Source: Dryobates pubescens
Taxonomy: Eukaryota > Chordata > Aves > Piciformes > Picidae
Direction: 5' to 3'
Assembly: GCF_014839835.1 (NCBI RefSeq)
Contig: NC_071634.1
Coordinates: forward strand, 18,086,453-18,150,452
Length of the DNA stretch: 64,000 bases
The notes beneath the pieces were generated by a model that was given only the letters and a program-made list of their open reading frames with translations, was not told the origin of the DNA and searched no databases. A program made the translations under genes and the position numbers. Below are positions 1 to 31,200 of the stretch, in pieces; positions within the stretch are counted from its first letter, which is position 1, and the number at the start of each line of letters is the position of its first letter.

Positions 1-216
1 TATGAAATTTAAGCCACTCACACATGCCTTTCGCTCCCTACCGAATATAGCCACTGCATTCCTATTCCAGATACCTCATTTAAGAGACTAGTTATATGAA
101 ATGAATCTGGGACTATGTGCTGGAAGGAAAGATACTGAAAACACCTTGACAAATTGAATTAATTACTACCATTTACCAGATACTTTTAATTTTCTATGAT
201 TTTTCATGTTCCATAG

Positions 217-18194
<17,978 letters not shown>

Positions 18195-18724
18195 AGCAAA
18201 CTATGTCCATACTTTCCAGAATTACTAGAAAAGCTGCTCCTGTTTTCTTTTAGGGAGCAATAATCCCATCTATGATTTAGAGTCAAAAAAAGAGGTGGAA
18301 TCTCCATGTAAATAATTAGGAGTGGCTGCACTTTCTTACACCTGCTAACTGTGGGGTTACAGGCATAGATTTCAGGAAAATGCTCTTTTTTCTAACCACC
18401 TCTGTAAAAAATGAAGAAGAAAGCAAAATTCTGGATACTGCTATGTGAAAAGAGTTTTTAATGAAGAGACTGTAACACTCCACAATTACCCTAACACACA
18501 GTTTGGTCTCCAGTACATCCTGTCAACCTGGCTCACCTCTGTAGGCGGTTTCTGTAGGTTTATACATTTGCTCCATCAGCTGTTTAAAACAGTATCTGCA
18601 TTTAATAATGTTATTTAGGAAGTTTCTAACAGGTTCTTTTTAAGCTGATTTTAAGATGTACAGCATGTGGCATAGCTCCAAGAATGTTTATAGCAGGCTG
18701 ATTTAGAAATATTCTGGGTTGCTT

Positions 18725-18730
18725 AATAAA
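18725..18730 (+). terminator. FAM184B polyadenylation signal
   Basis: AATAAA about 530 bases after the stop, followed by a T/G-rich stretch (ctgttttgtatag). Cleavage would fall near 18745. Confidence 0.6.
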
Positions 18731-18749
18731 CTGTTTTGTATAGTCAACA

Positions 18750-19430
18750 TTGCCATAATGTGCCTGTTACACTTCAGTACATGCATCAGCTTGATAAAGC
18801 AGGCTAACATGTAAGTATCATTAAAACTTGCTTGTAAATTATCCATTTCTGTTCTGCCAACGAGTGCTATGTTATGCTGAAGTGTGAGTCAGACTGATAG
18901 GCTCAGGCCCAGGTGATGGGACCTGCATGCTTGTACGTTTTACCTCAGCATTGTTCTCATGCTCACCCTGTTGCAAGCACATAACTACACCTGCCAGATC
19001 GTGCTAACTAAGCAGTGCTGTGAGGAAAGGCACCACTGGTTCTTCATCAAATGCAAAAGGCAGGGGACTATGCAACCAGCAGCCTCGGGTTTCAGATAGC
19101 TCCCTTCATGACCTTTAAATCCTGTGCTTTGAGTCCCTGTTTCACTTCACCCCACAGGGCCCAGGTGCCTAACAAACTAGGTGCGTGCAGAGGCCCACAG
19201 CTGAACCTCTGCTGGATGGCACTCTGCTGACTTGAGAGGGTGCTTGGTGCCATGGTTTAGTTGATTAGGTGGGTAGGATTAGTTGATAGGTTGGACGCGA
19301 TGATCTTGAAGGTCTCTTCCAACCTGGTCTATTCTATTCTATTTCTACCTCCAATTTGCTACATTTGGGTGAGGAAATACTGTACCCCAATAGAAGCCAA
19401 TTCTGTAGACTGTACAGTGCTGATAACCCA
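18750..19430. other. Intergenic space between FAM184B and MED28
   Basis: The two genes converge here. The only recognisable content is the CR1 tail at 19241-19344. Confidence 0.6.
19241..19344 (+). repeat. CR1 LINE 3' end, (TTCTA)n-tailed type
   Basis: Contains tgccatggtttagttgatta, ggttggacgcgatgatcttg, aaggtctcttccaacctggt and a ctattctattctat tail. This CR1 subfamily is common in neoavian birds. It lies between the 3' ends of FAM184B and MED28. Confidence 0.85.
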
Positions 19431-19449
19431 ATATCCACAGTGATGGGTC

Positions 19450-19455
19450 TTTATT
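19450..19455 (-). terminator. MED28 polyadenylation signal
   Basis: tttatt on the + strand is AATAAA on the MED28 strand, about 610 bases after the stop. Other signals in the 3' UTR are possible. Confidence 0.5.
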
Positions 19456-20064
19456 TTGGGGATAGGTATTTTGGACCATCTTTAAACACTAGCCTGACAG
19501 ATCCCAAGTAACACTGGGCCTGCATTACATGCCCTCCCAGGGACTGCAGTTTGATTTCATCCTGTAACCATCCAATTTATATAGCCTGAGATGCCTTCAG
19601 GAGGTGAGCTGAAGTCCAGTGAAGATGGACAATTTACTTTTAGATGTGACCTAGATACAACTCCGAGGGTGCTTCATTACTGGATGACAAATCATTTACA
19701 TCTTCCAGTAAAACTCAAGAGTTAGCTTCACAAGCATTTTCATCATACCAGCAAAGACATAGTCAGGGGAGAGCTACAGAACCAAGTCATTTCATGGACA
19801 TGTAATTTCTTTCTAGAACAGGATGAGTTCTGGAAAACACTTCTACAAGGAAGCATCCTGAGTAACAGCTTTGCATATTTTCAAGTGACCTATAAAACCA
19901 AACCGTATCTTTGCCAAAAAATCCCACAAAACAAACAACAAAGAAAGCATTACTTAGCTCAAGTATTTCTATTTGTATCACAAATGACATCATACAAAAA
20001 GCATACAAAGTAAGAGCAGCACGCTCTGCACTGCTGAAAGCAGTCCGCTGTGTCAAACCACAGG

Positions 20065-21719
20065 TCAAGTTTGCTTCATTGGAGCAGGAATATTGGCAGA
20101 TGCTTGTTCTAGGTACGCCAGTGGGCCCTGAGGCATTTCTGCAGGCTTTTTGTGCTGTACGCTGATATCTTCCAGGACCTGCTGCCAGTGTCGCAGTTTA
20201 CTCAAATGTTTCTGAATCAGTGCTTCTTTTCTCTGCAATTCGTTTCTTAGTTCTGAAACATCCTATGGATGAGAAAACATTTATTTCTAAAGACAGTATT
20301 CATAACAACTACTTCACGTACAGAGTATGTAATTTTTTTGCCTTGAGTTTTCATGCTGATCTAACAGGGATTCCAATAGTGGAGAAGTGTCTAGTGAAAG
20401 AAGAAGGAAGGCACTGGGAATGCACTAGCTCTGTTCCCCTAGGTCTCCTATTTCAGAGACCATTACTTTCAGTAAAATCTAACTAGTTTGTTTCTTCTAA
20501 TGAAACTATGGTCTGTGTTCCAATACTCCAGAGAGCAGCAGGCATCCAGCTTCTCTAGGTTCATGGTGAGGGCTACATTGACAGTGAAGTTCTACCAGCT
20601 TAAGGTAGAGTATCACTTTGAGAAACTCAAAATTAAAGTGAACATGGGAAAATTGTACAGACACACACCTCATCTGATCTAGCACAACACAGGTAAATTA
20701 CTGCTAGCATACCTCCTTAATGACTTGCTCTGGTTTCTGAACTGAGAGCTGCAGTCTTTTTTGTAGAAAGAAGCATTCTGTTTGTCTTGCCACATCCAGG
20801 AACTTCTGGATGCACTGATCAACACCTAAGCATAAATTAACAAAACACATTCCAAAAAAGAAATTACCAGGCTGATACTGGCAGATGTCTGCATGCAATG
20901 ACAAGCACTTTTCACAGTACTTTTTAGAAGGATCCGGCTCTGACCTTGTGGAAAGCTCAGACCTTCCACCAGAGCCCCATCATTCCTGCACGGATTTCTT
21001 CCCCGGTAGGCCTCCCACCGCTGTTGAACTGTGTCACACCTGGCGAGCAGCCCCCATTAATGCTAGAGTCAACATTCAGAGTTTTTGAACCTCTCTCGCC
21101 CTGAGATGGCAGGGTGCGCACACCCCCGGCAGCGCCCAAATGCACCTGCAGAACTTCACGACAAATTTAAAGGGCAGTTTCCCATAGATCCGCAACCCTA
21201 GCCGTGCCCCTCTGCATGTCAGGCCTGCAGAATAAACCTGCGGCGTATCCAGACTCTCCGCAATGCTGAGCGCAGCTGCAGCCTCCCGGAAGCAGCCGAA
21301 AGCCGCCGAGGCGGTCAGCCCGGTCGGGCGCGCCGTGAGTGAGGGCACCGCAGCGAAGCCCCCCCGGCCCCCCCCTCCGCCCTCCCGGGCCTCACCAGTG
21401 CGGATCTCCTCCTGGTCCGTGCCGTTCACGTAGTCCTGGCTCACCAGCGAGGCGAAGCAGGCCTGCAAGAGGGAAGCGCGGAGGTAAGAGAGCCACGGAG
21501 GGTTTGCGCCGTGAGGACTGCGCCCATCCGCGGCCCCCCTCACCCCGGCCCACACACCTCGAAGGACGCTTCCAGCTCGTCCACAAGCGTGTTGTTCGCG
21601 TTGCGCGGCCCCGCCGGCGGCGGGATGAGGCCGGCCGGGCCGGGCCCGCCAGGAGGCCCCGGTGGCGGCGGCGGCCCAGGCGGCTGGTTGGCGAACATGC
21701 CGCTGAGCGAGCCCGCCAT
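20065..21719 (-). CDS. MED28: MED28, Mediator complex subunit 28
   Basis: Nuclear head-module subunit of Mediator, the bridge between activators and RNA polymerase II; also reported at the actin cortex in mammals. Exons in order of translation: 21558-21719, 21396-21462, 20713-20825, 20065-20262 (TGA at 20065-20067). This gives 179 residues against 178 in human. The N-terminus is a Pro/Gly-rich tail ([15 protein letters not shown] onward, residues 1-40), then [11 protein letters not shown], the near-invariant core [20 protein letters not shown] and [20 protein letters not shown], a helical region around residues 115-150 ([20 protein letters not shown]) and the end NIPAPMKQT. All splice sites are GT-AG and all phases agree. 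The start is the only ATG in frame after the upstream GC-rich leader with the family's MA(A/G) opening. Head of the gene is 370 bases from the LAP3 poly(A) signal on the same strand. Confidence 0.98.
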
Positions 21720-21890
21720 GGCGCTCCGCGGCGCGCACCGCGGCGGCCGCGCATGCGCCGGCGGCCGAAGGCGGGCCCGGAAGCCGCGCGCGCCGCAGGG
21801 GCGTCTTCCCTCAGCAAGCCGCAGCGGGCGCCGCCGCCTGGCGCAGGGCGCGCCGGAGCCGCTGGCACTCTCCCACGCCACCCGCTGGGG
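21290..21890. promoter_or_regulatory. GC-rich CpG island, MED28 promoter
   Basis: Dense CG dinucleotides run from intron 2 through exon 1 to about 170 bases upstream of the MED28 start; no TATA box is evident. A housekeeping-type promoter is inferred. Long open frames on both strands here are a side effect of GC content. Confidence 0.75.
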
Positions 21891-22070
21891 TAAGCACCCG
21901 TTCCGCAGCACCTCTTACACACCTGTTACACGGCGCATTACAAAGGAAACAAACACACACACGCCAAATGAAAGAAAAACAACCCCCGGCCCCTGTCCCC
22001 CAGCCCTCCCACTTGACATAGCAAAGAGGAGCTCGTCTGTCTCCGTGCTGGTGTTTGGGTAGTAAATAGC
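21890..22070. other. Gap between MED28 promoter and LAP3 3' end
   Basis: Short spacer in a tandem pair on the - strand, with an A/C-rich run (aacaaacacacacacgcc). LAP3 transcription ends just upstream of the MED28 promoter. Confidence 0.5.
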
Positions 22071-22088
22071 TCAGCCCTTGAAGCAACA

Positions 22089-22094
22089 TTTATT
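22089..22094 (-). terminator. LAP3 polyadenylation signal
   Basis: AATAAA on the - strand, 181 bases after the LAP3 stop; a 3' UTR of about 200 bases is implied. Confidence 0.7.
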
Positions 22095-22274
22095 GGAAAG
22101 AGCAGGATAGGGGAGGACAGCTCCCAGGGGAGACATTCTGACCCCAGGAACGATTGATAAAAGGCAGGTGCAGTCATGGCCACAGTGAAAACGTGTCTGG
22201 CCTTTTCCTGTGTGAAAACATTTTAAGACCTTTTTTTTGTTGTTTTAAGGCAGAAGAGATGATTTTGGAGTATT

Positions 22275-25200
22275 TCAGGGGGTAGTGTGACTGTCCTGAC
22301 TGAGCCGAGCAGCAAACTCCACCAGCGTTCGGGTCGGGCGGCCGGCCATGCCCTTGCGCAGGTAGGGCACCTCATCTTTATTTGACATCACACCAGCTAT
22401 ATCTAAGTGAGCCCAGTGAGAGGCAGTCACGAACTCCTTCAGGAATGCAGCGGCTGTGCATGCTCCTCCAGCTCTGCGGGAAGCAGAACAACAACACAAC
22501 AGCACAAACCTAAACCAAATGCACTGAAAGAAAGGGAGAGGTGAAGGAGATGGGGAGGGCTTACCTGCTGTACTTCCCAATGTTACTCAGATCTGCCAGA
22601 GGACAGTCTGTTACTTGTTTTGTGTAATGTTCAAAAAGAGGCATTCTCCAAACTCTGTCCCCTGTCAAAATGCTGGCCTGAAAAACACAGCCATAGTTTT
22701 GACAGTTTTTAATTGCTTCTCCTCCCTCCACAAACTGCATTCATTAACCCCAGTATCAGGCATACTTATTTTTGTTTGGCTCTGATCAGTGCAAAGATCT
22801 TCAGTCCAAAATAATAGGTATTTGGAAATAAAAATACTCTTAAAGTATCTCAGATACTTCAGTGTTAGCCAGAAGGCTGCCTTGCCCTTCCCCCCCCACA
22901 TTTATTTTGTCATGACAACACGAATTGTTCCCTTCAGAGACTTCCTTCAGCCATCACACTGCAGCCACTCAGCAGGCCTCTCTGAATTTGTCCCCATGCT
23001 GTTAAGCAAATTACCTTTCTGACATGAACTCATTACTGTCACTAGTCAAGAGCTTATGCATAAGCAGGGTTAACAGAACATGCAGATCCTTGAGATGATG
23101 TGCATACTGTTTGCTTTAGATTACCAGCTCTTTAAGTGAGCTTTAATCAATAACCAAAATAATTTTCAATTAAACTGTTAACACTCTTCCTGTGAGATTT
23201 CAAAATGCAGTAATACAGCTCTTAGATTTGTATGAAGAAAAGGTTTCAGTAACACAGTAGCTTTTCAATAACAGCTGTTACTGAACTACTGTGATTGCAG
23301 AGAGCATACCTCATAAAGGTGACTCCAAAGCCAGGATGAGTTTGTAAACACTCCAGTTGCAGCAGACCCCAATGCAACATCCATGGCACCTACAGAAACA
23401 CACCTTCAAGGTTAAACAAGAAAGGCCAAGGTAGACCTGAGCTATTCCTTCGCATCCTGACTCCTCTCTGAACTTCCCATTATCAATTCATTTCTGAAGT
23501 ATGCAAAACCTGAGTTTTTTAGTACACTTGCACTTTCCAAAGTTTAAACACTGCTCAAATATTTAATCTACTAAAACAATAATTCAAAAATTCAGTATCT
23601 CATGAAACTAGGCTGTTTTGAGCTTGATGTTTCTCAGCAACGTGATGTCTAGTACCATGTGTTCACCAATAATAGTGTCTTCAATTTACAGACCTTTACA
23701 ATTCTCAAGCTAATACTTCCCCTTTTGTTCATTTCAATTGCACAGATATTTGCACAGCATATGGGAACTTAACTGAAAATAATCCTTATCAAAACACTAA
23801 ACCATGCCTAAACCAGAGGGATTACGTACATGTATTTATTTGATGCCACAGAAGTGCCTCTCTAATGCCAACATCCAATCCTCGGTGAGAGTAAAACAAC
23901 CCATAGTGTAACAAAATATGTCAGAGACATTTCTACAGGAGCTCTCCTGCTTCCTGCCTGACGCCTAAGGATCCCAAACACCAAACAAGGGAGTAAGCTC
24001 CTTGCTTCGTGCCGTTTACATGGGAACCCTTTCATACAAGCCAACAATCGTAAACCCAGCTTCCCTTCTGTCTATGGAGATTTTCCACAGCATCTGAACT
24101 GGTAAACCTGAGGGAACAGAATTAAAGCACTATAAAACATCATTTCAGCTACAGTCATTTCACCCATGACAGCCTCTTACTGCAGTTCAGGAGATGTGTG
24201 CAAAATGCTGGGGTTTTAAACTTGAAATGATAACCTCATTCAGATAGAGCTGTAGAGATCAAACAATTAAAGCACATTTTATTATGCCTGAAAGTATGCA
24301 AACTGCACATAAGAGACACTTACACATGAATTCTTGGGAGGATAATGATGACTCTCCTATTATCTGGAATCACAGAGACCTGAGGCTGGTGCTGGCTAGG
24401 TCAGAGCTCAGGCACTCCGGAAGGCATTCACAAAAAAGCCAGTTTGGCTCCAGCATGGCCAGTGCCACATGGACGTGGCAGGACTCTTCCACAGCCATGC
24501 CAGTATCTCTGCATCGCAGCCTCGGGAGCTAGGAGGGCTTCATTCAGAAACAGAAGCACTGGGAAACACTGTGCAAAGCCATCCAAGTCAGTGTAGGTTT
24601 TCCAGCTCGGCTGGGTCAGCAGAACCTTGCGGGTCTTGCTGAGCACACCCTGCATGCCATACCCTCCTGACACGCTGCAGCTCTGCAGGTTGTTACAGCA
24701 TGAACTGTGCTGGCTGCTGTTCTAAAAGTTGCAAAAATCACCTTAGCTGCTTTCAAACTCAGCTTGGCTTTATAGACATAGAACAACTAATGCACAGCCC
24801 AATAAATGAGAGTAAAAGAAAGAACTGCCTGCAAAAGGAGCAAGGAACGGAGACTGCTTACCTGTTAATGTTGCAGCATTCACAATAGCCCTTGCATTAA
24901 AACTGTGAGCATAACAGAGAGCGTCAGCTAACAGCAGTCTGCCTTCTGCATCTGTGTTATCCACCTTCAGGTAGAAAATTAGTAAAGAATTATGAAAAAT
25001 CCTTTCACTGACTTAGTTGTTACACATAATCTCACATGGCTGTCAGACTCTAAATGCACTGTCACAGGCCCCAAGAGCTTCAGGTAATCAACACTTATTT
25101 GAGCTTAAAAAATAATTGGATTGATATACACATTTATAAAGTCAAAGCCTATCTGTCAGTACCAGGTAATCTATTACATGAGTATGGAACAGTTTGAGTC

Positions 25201-28200
25201 CATGTGCAATATGCATTTTGGTACAGCTCTGGCAAGCTGCTTCGTACAAACAGCCCCTGTGACTGGAAGTTCTGATTGTACAGCGTGGCTTGGCAGCACA
25301 AAGACCTTGGATGGATCAGCACGAAACCAAGACTCTTCGGTCTTACTCCAGATAGCAGAGAAGTGTCCTGAAGGGTCTGCTGGAAGCAATGAGTGTGCTA
25401 CTGATTCTGAGAACCTGCATTTATGAGCACAGTAATGACCTCTTGTGCTGAAACAAGATTCTCTAGCATGTTCAGTTTTTGAAGGCAGTGTATTTGCAGT
25501 GCTTATCTTTCACAAGGGTCTTTTCAAACATTGACTCTAGCTGCACTCATCTGCACTTGACTGATTAAACCAAGAAGTATTGGAGATCCAAGTTGCACAT
25601 GCATACCTGTATTGTTTTTCCATTCTTGGCTCTCACTACATCCCCAGGTTTGTTTGCCTTACCACTGGGCATATTTTCACAGAGGGGTGCCAAACCTCAG
25701 GAGAGAAAAGAGAAACTAGTAGTGCACTTTTTTCCTCAGAAAAGATGTAGAAAAAGCACTTAGAAAAAATTCAAACACCTCCCTAAGGAAGCACTACTAC
25801 TCTTATCTTGAAATTATGCTCAAACCCCAAGTTTTCCTGGTTACTGGAAGAATCCTTGTCCAATTTTGCACCAGGGAAACGCCTCTGTATGTTACACCAA
25901 GTTCTTACCTATACCATTTTCAGCACTAGGATTTACTTGCACGTCTTGCCCAGACGAGCAAGATCTGAAGAACAACAAAGATCCTCTTATGTCTTCCACA
26001 TATTAATAATTCGTCCCATGTAATTGGATTTCTTTTTGAAATTAAAAACTCTCCAATTAACACTGAGCCATTTGAGCTCTGCTCATTGTAAATAAGCACT
26101 GCGTAGTGTCCAAGGACTCGCCATTCAACTCCAACCACAGGAAAAGCAAAGGAAGGTGAGCAAAACTGAGGGTCAGCATCAAAACCACAATCTCGAATGG
26201 GGCAGTAGGATGCAATGTCTTCCGCCATTCCTAGGGGAATAGCTGCGCCTGGCGGAAGGAATGAGTGAATTGTGGAGCACCCCTTTCCAGGGGAAGGGAC
26301 TGCATAGCCTTTCGCTCGCCCTTCCCCGCGCACGCCTCTGCCTGAGGCACGCCGTCAGGATGCGCTCCGCTCCCTCTGCTGGCTGAAGGGTGGAAGTGAC
26401 TACAATACCAGTTCCCTTTAGGTCGAGGTTCCTGCACGCAGAACTTAGCCTAGAATGGATTACACATCATCACCAAATGCTTCTGCCACCTCTCCGGACT
26501 CAGATCACTGAATTTTAGCCGTGCAACGTTTCTGTTCAGAAAAATACACGGGGCTCGTACTTAAAAATGGTATCAGCAGACTGGGTTTGGTTGGCTGGGT
26601 TAGATTTCTACTGAGAGACTTACTGAAGGAAACAAGAGCTGATCCCTCTTCCCTTTCTGCTGTGCCAGGCACTCAGGAGTTAGCTCAGCTAACTCCTTTT
26701 CATTTGTAATTGCTTACACAGATACCCACATTAATTCTTGCATTGAAGGAGCAGGACTTCTGAAAGACAGGTTCAGTGACCTCTCTTCTAAGATCTAAAA
26801 ATCATGCCTCCAAAATTTTCATGTGGTGTTGCAATACTTTATTAAAGCAAACATAGTAATTTTTTGATAGGCAGATAAAAATGGAAAAGAGGCTGAGCAA
26901 GGCAATGAGAGAAGTAGGTCTGCAAGAGTTCATGACATCTCTGTCAGCAGTTACCATTGCTGATGCTAGTAAGTTAGTGTCTAAATGAAACCTTGTACAA
27001 TTAAGGCTTTTGGATTCTCACAGACTTACCAATTATGTTAAGAGGTAGTTTTAAAGCTGCTGCTGTCACAATGGCTGAACAGATAGTTGCTGCCCCTCCC
27101 ATGTCTGCTCTCATTGCATCCATGCCCGATGATGGCTTCAGCGAAATGCCACCACTGGAACAGACAGCACAAGCATCACCCAACATGTAGGAGCTCCACG
27201 TCACATACATTGAGAATATTCTGCCCATCAGTATGCTTCAGCATCAGTTATCAGTAATGCCAGACCTGCTGTCTACAGGTATTCCTGCCACACTGCAGCA
27301 AGCATACTGGAAGCAAGGTCTCTGGGTTTTCACTTCACACAGCCCTGAGCTACTTTCTGGTAATTAGGATGCCATGAAAATCCAGGTAACTTGTAGCAGA
27401 CTAACTCAGTGGTCTTCACAGTATCAGAAGAGCACAAAACAAGCATAAAGTAGTGCTCTGGGTGAAAATCAGCATATGGAAGCAGGAACAAACTGAAACA
27501 TTCTTCAGTGGTTATGTGACATGCAAAGCAGTTACAAGGAGCTGCTGCAAAGAATAAACTCTTTTACTATGATCTGTATGTCCAGCCACAGACTGCAATG
27601 CTAAACATGTAAATTCTTCAACCAGAGGTTTGCTCAGGCCAATAAAAGAAAAACCAGCACATTTTTTATGTTGTTTACCCCAGAATTTCTGTTTCCCCCT
27701 TGTAAGATCAAAGTACATCCAGCTCCTACTTTGTCCAAGCGCTCACACTTGTCTTATCCCCAGGAAAGGTAGCACAATCTACTATACAAGGCAAGTGCAC
27801 TGGAGTGACACTGTAAGGTGTGTAGAACAAAGAAAAATCATCTCCCTGTTGAACTTCAATATCAGGAGGGCATTTCTGCCCCCTTGAGCCATTAAGATAT
27901 CAGCATACATACCTGTCAAATGTAACTCCTTTTCCTACAAGTACCAAAGGGGAGTCTGTTGTATCAGCACCACCTGAATAGTGAATCTCCAGAAAGATGG
28001 GAGGTTCAGCTGAACCCTTGGCTACACTCAGGAATGCTCCCATCTGTTGTGTTGCTATCCAGGACTCTGGTCTGGAATAGAAATATGGTTTGGCTTTGTT
28101 GTTGGTTGTTTGGGGGGTGTTTTTGCCAACTGAACATTTTGGCCAAGGTGATCTTGTTTATTTTCAAGAGATCAAATTCTTGAAGGTTTGCATACAAACA

Positions 28201-31200
28201 AGGTTTGTATACTCCTTTTAGTTAGTTATTTTGGAAACTGCCATTTAAATCCAACCATTATTACTGTTTTTTTCCTTTTTGTGAAAGAAAAGTACTTCCA
28301 AAGCTGCTGTTGGTTTTTGTTTTGCTTGGGACAAAGCAAACAGAACACAACCAAAATGACAAGACAAACAACTCCTCCCAAGCTTTCTGCATCAGAAACA
28401 TTAGGTGTACACTTGCCCATGAGCTGTAGTCTCTGAAGACACATGAAATAATATTGCAGCAGATTACAGTTTAGCTTTCTGCTGCCAAGATGCTTAGCTA
28501 CAGGAAAAGTTGATTTCTGTCTCTTCTCCAACTGTCTCCTACACTTGCACAACGAGTTAGGCCACTTCCACTGGAGAACAGTAACTGGAAATTCAGAGGC
28601 TATGCAAATTCAATTGCAAGGGCTTTTAAAGCTCCATCTTAACACTTTTTAAAGGTAAAACCCACCACTAAATAGAGCATGTTTACCACATCCCAACAAA
28701 AATGCAAAGGGATGAATAAAACCCCCTTGGGAAGAAAACAAAAGGTATTACAAAAAAAAGTACCTCCTATTTACCCTCTATTCACTGAGCCTTCTCATCA
28801 GGCTTCCTTCCACAGCATGTTAAGCAAGCAGCAATTGACTGCATGACTAATTGACAGCAAATCATTTTACTGTATCCCACTATCTACCATACTGTGACAC
28901 CTAGAAGCCCACCTCCTAATTCTGATTGCAGCTTGCAGTCTGGGCTCTGTTCACACCTTTTTGCCAAATCCTTCCTCTGGTTTTGTCATTTGAAGTGGCA
29001 GAGGGAAAATTAGATCCTGCTGCAGGTCTGAATAACCTGGGAGGTATCTTATCCTACAGAAGAATCATTTTAGGGGAATTTACCTTACATGGACCTTGAC
29101 ATTGCTGAAGCTTCTGAGCTTCTGTTCAATGTGCTCAGCAAATTTGATTGGAGTTATGTAATTAGCTGGAGCCTCCATGAGGTACCGAGCGAGGTTCTGA
29201 CCCTCTGCGTAGATAACACCTTTGTGCCAGGCTTCACTTCCTGCACTAAACAACACCACACAGCAATCAGGATCATGAGCATTTACAAAAGTAGGAGGCT
29301 GTCGGTGTCCATCTGTTCTCTCCCGTTTCAAAACGCAGTATCATCAATTTGGAACAATTAAGACTGTCGTAGTGATCTCACTATGAGCAGTTTAGTGTAA
29401 AATCCAAGGTGCATCTACTGTAGGAGCTCATCTCTGGTAGGAGTCATGCCAAATACTTCACAGACAGCTAGAAGAATCCTAGAGCAGAGAGATGTGAAAT
29501 CATCTAATGCATTAGCTCTTGTCCTAGTCCTTGCTAGTCAGAGACTGTCTTAAATCCTTAAGCATCAGGTTTAACACCCCTTCCAAAATTTATAATCACA
29601 TTAATTACAGCAGCCCTGAAAGTTTGTTTACCATATAAAGCCTCCAATTCTGTTTTTCCCTTGACTGAAGTATGACAATGTGATAGAAGTGGAATTCAGA
29701 TGTGATTTCACAGTGCAATGCAAGGCATTTCACTAATGACAGAGCAAATGTTGGCAGAGCTGCCTGCAGAGGCAACAGGGATGTCCCTCTGGTTACTCTG
29801 CAATGCTACCAGTACAAAACCTTTCCATTTACTAGGACAGGACTAAAAGACTTAATTACTTGAAAAGATACCACAAAGCAGGGCATTAAGCTGGATTCCA
29901 CCTCTTAGAAGAGCAACACAGCAAAGAAGGAATCCAGGAGGAATATAAAAACACTGCCTGGATATGCAGGGAATTATGAAGCCAAATCTCAGCTGACACT
30001 GAAACTGTCAAGAAAAAGGAAAAGCAACAGGATGATTTCAAGAGGTACATCCTCAGGAAAGGAATGTCAGGAATACTGTTTCCTTGTTAAATGAGGCAGG
30101 CAATCTGGTGAGCCTTGGGAAGACTGAAGTTCTCAGTGTCTGCTTTGCATCAGTCTTAACTATTAAGGTCAGCTCCCAGATTCCCCAGTGCTTTGTGTAA
30201 CAGATTTGGGGGAAGAAAGACATTTCACGTGGCAAAGGAAGGTAGACCTAGAACTGCCTAAGGAAGCTGGATATGTATATAGACAAGTCCTTGGTAGCAG
30301 GCAGGACATATAAAGTACATACAGGGAAATAACAGGGAAGATCCTGTATGGAAGGTCCAAAATGCACTCAGAGTAAAAGGGGATTAATTAAACTTAGTTC
30401 TGGAACCCAAAGCTCTGATAATACTTTCTGCTCTCAAGTAACAGTGATAGCTATTTAGAGGCCAGAAGCACCCAAGCTTCTCTTCTTGCATCATACTCTG
30501 TGAATGCAAATATAACAAATGAACAATGTACAACCCATGCATGATGGTACAGGCAAGCTTTCTTTTTGTCATCACCTTCCATGAAGCTGAGCTGTAACTA
30601 CAGGTTTCTTTTTCTGCTTCAGCTCATTATATTCATGCAGTCCAAGGATGGCACCTTCTGCAGCTGCTTGAGCATCTCCACAGGGGTCTACTTCAACACA
30701 AGGGATCTCCAGGTCTTGGATCTGCCTACAACCAACTGAAAAATACAGACCACACCTGGTAGGTTGAGTACTACACCAAACAGCAGAAACAGATCTCTGA
30801 GGTGATCAAGGTGACATTTCAAGGAGAAACATTTAAGGAGATAGCCAAGTCTAAGCAAATAAATTTAAAAGATAGTCATTATCATTTTGAATTGCTCCAA
30901 TGCATTACCTACTGACAAATTTGGACTAAATTATCACTTGACAAATTGGAGTAATTAAGACATTGCACAAGAATGAAAGGGGAAGTCAGCAGTTGTTCCA
31001 TTCCCTTTAAACTCAAAGGAAAGCTCCAGCAATCTGGAACGCTGGGGGGTTATGGCTATCTGCATACCAGGAATCTGCTGTAATTCAGTTTTCTGTTAAG
31101 AATACGTGACTGTTCTCCTCTTCCACACAACTTTTCACACACTCCCATGGAAAATATTGTTTGTTTACAGATTATACTTTGCACCCAAACAATTTAAAAT

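Noticed and set aside
21339-22062. Several long + and - strand ORFs over the MED28 promoter
   Set aside because: Composition shadows; only the MED28 exons have splice sites and homology.
24428-24673. 81-codon - strand ORF between LAP3 exons 10 and 11, considered as an extra exon
   Set aside because: LAP3 exons 10 and 11 join in phase without it and the family has no such insertion.
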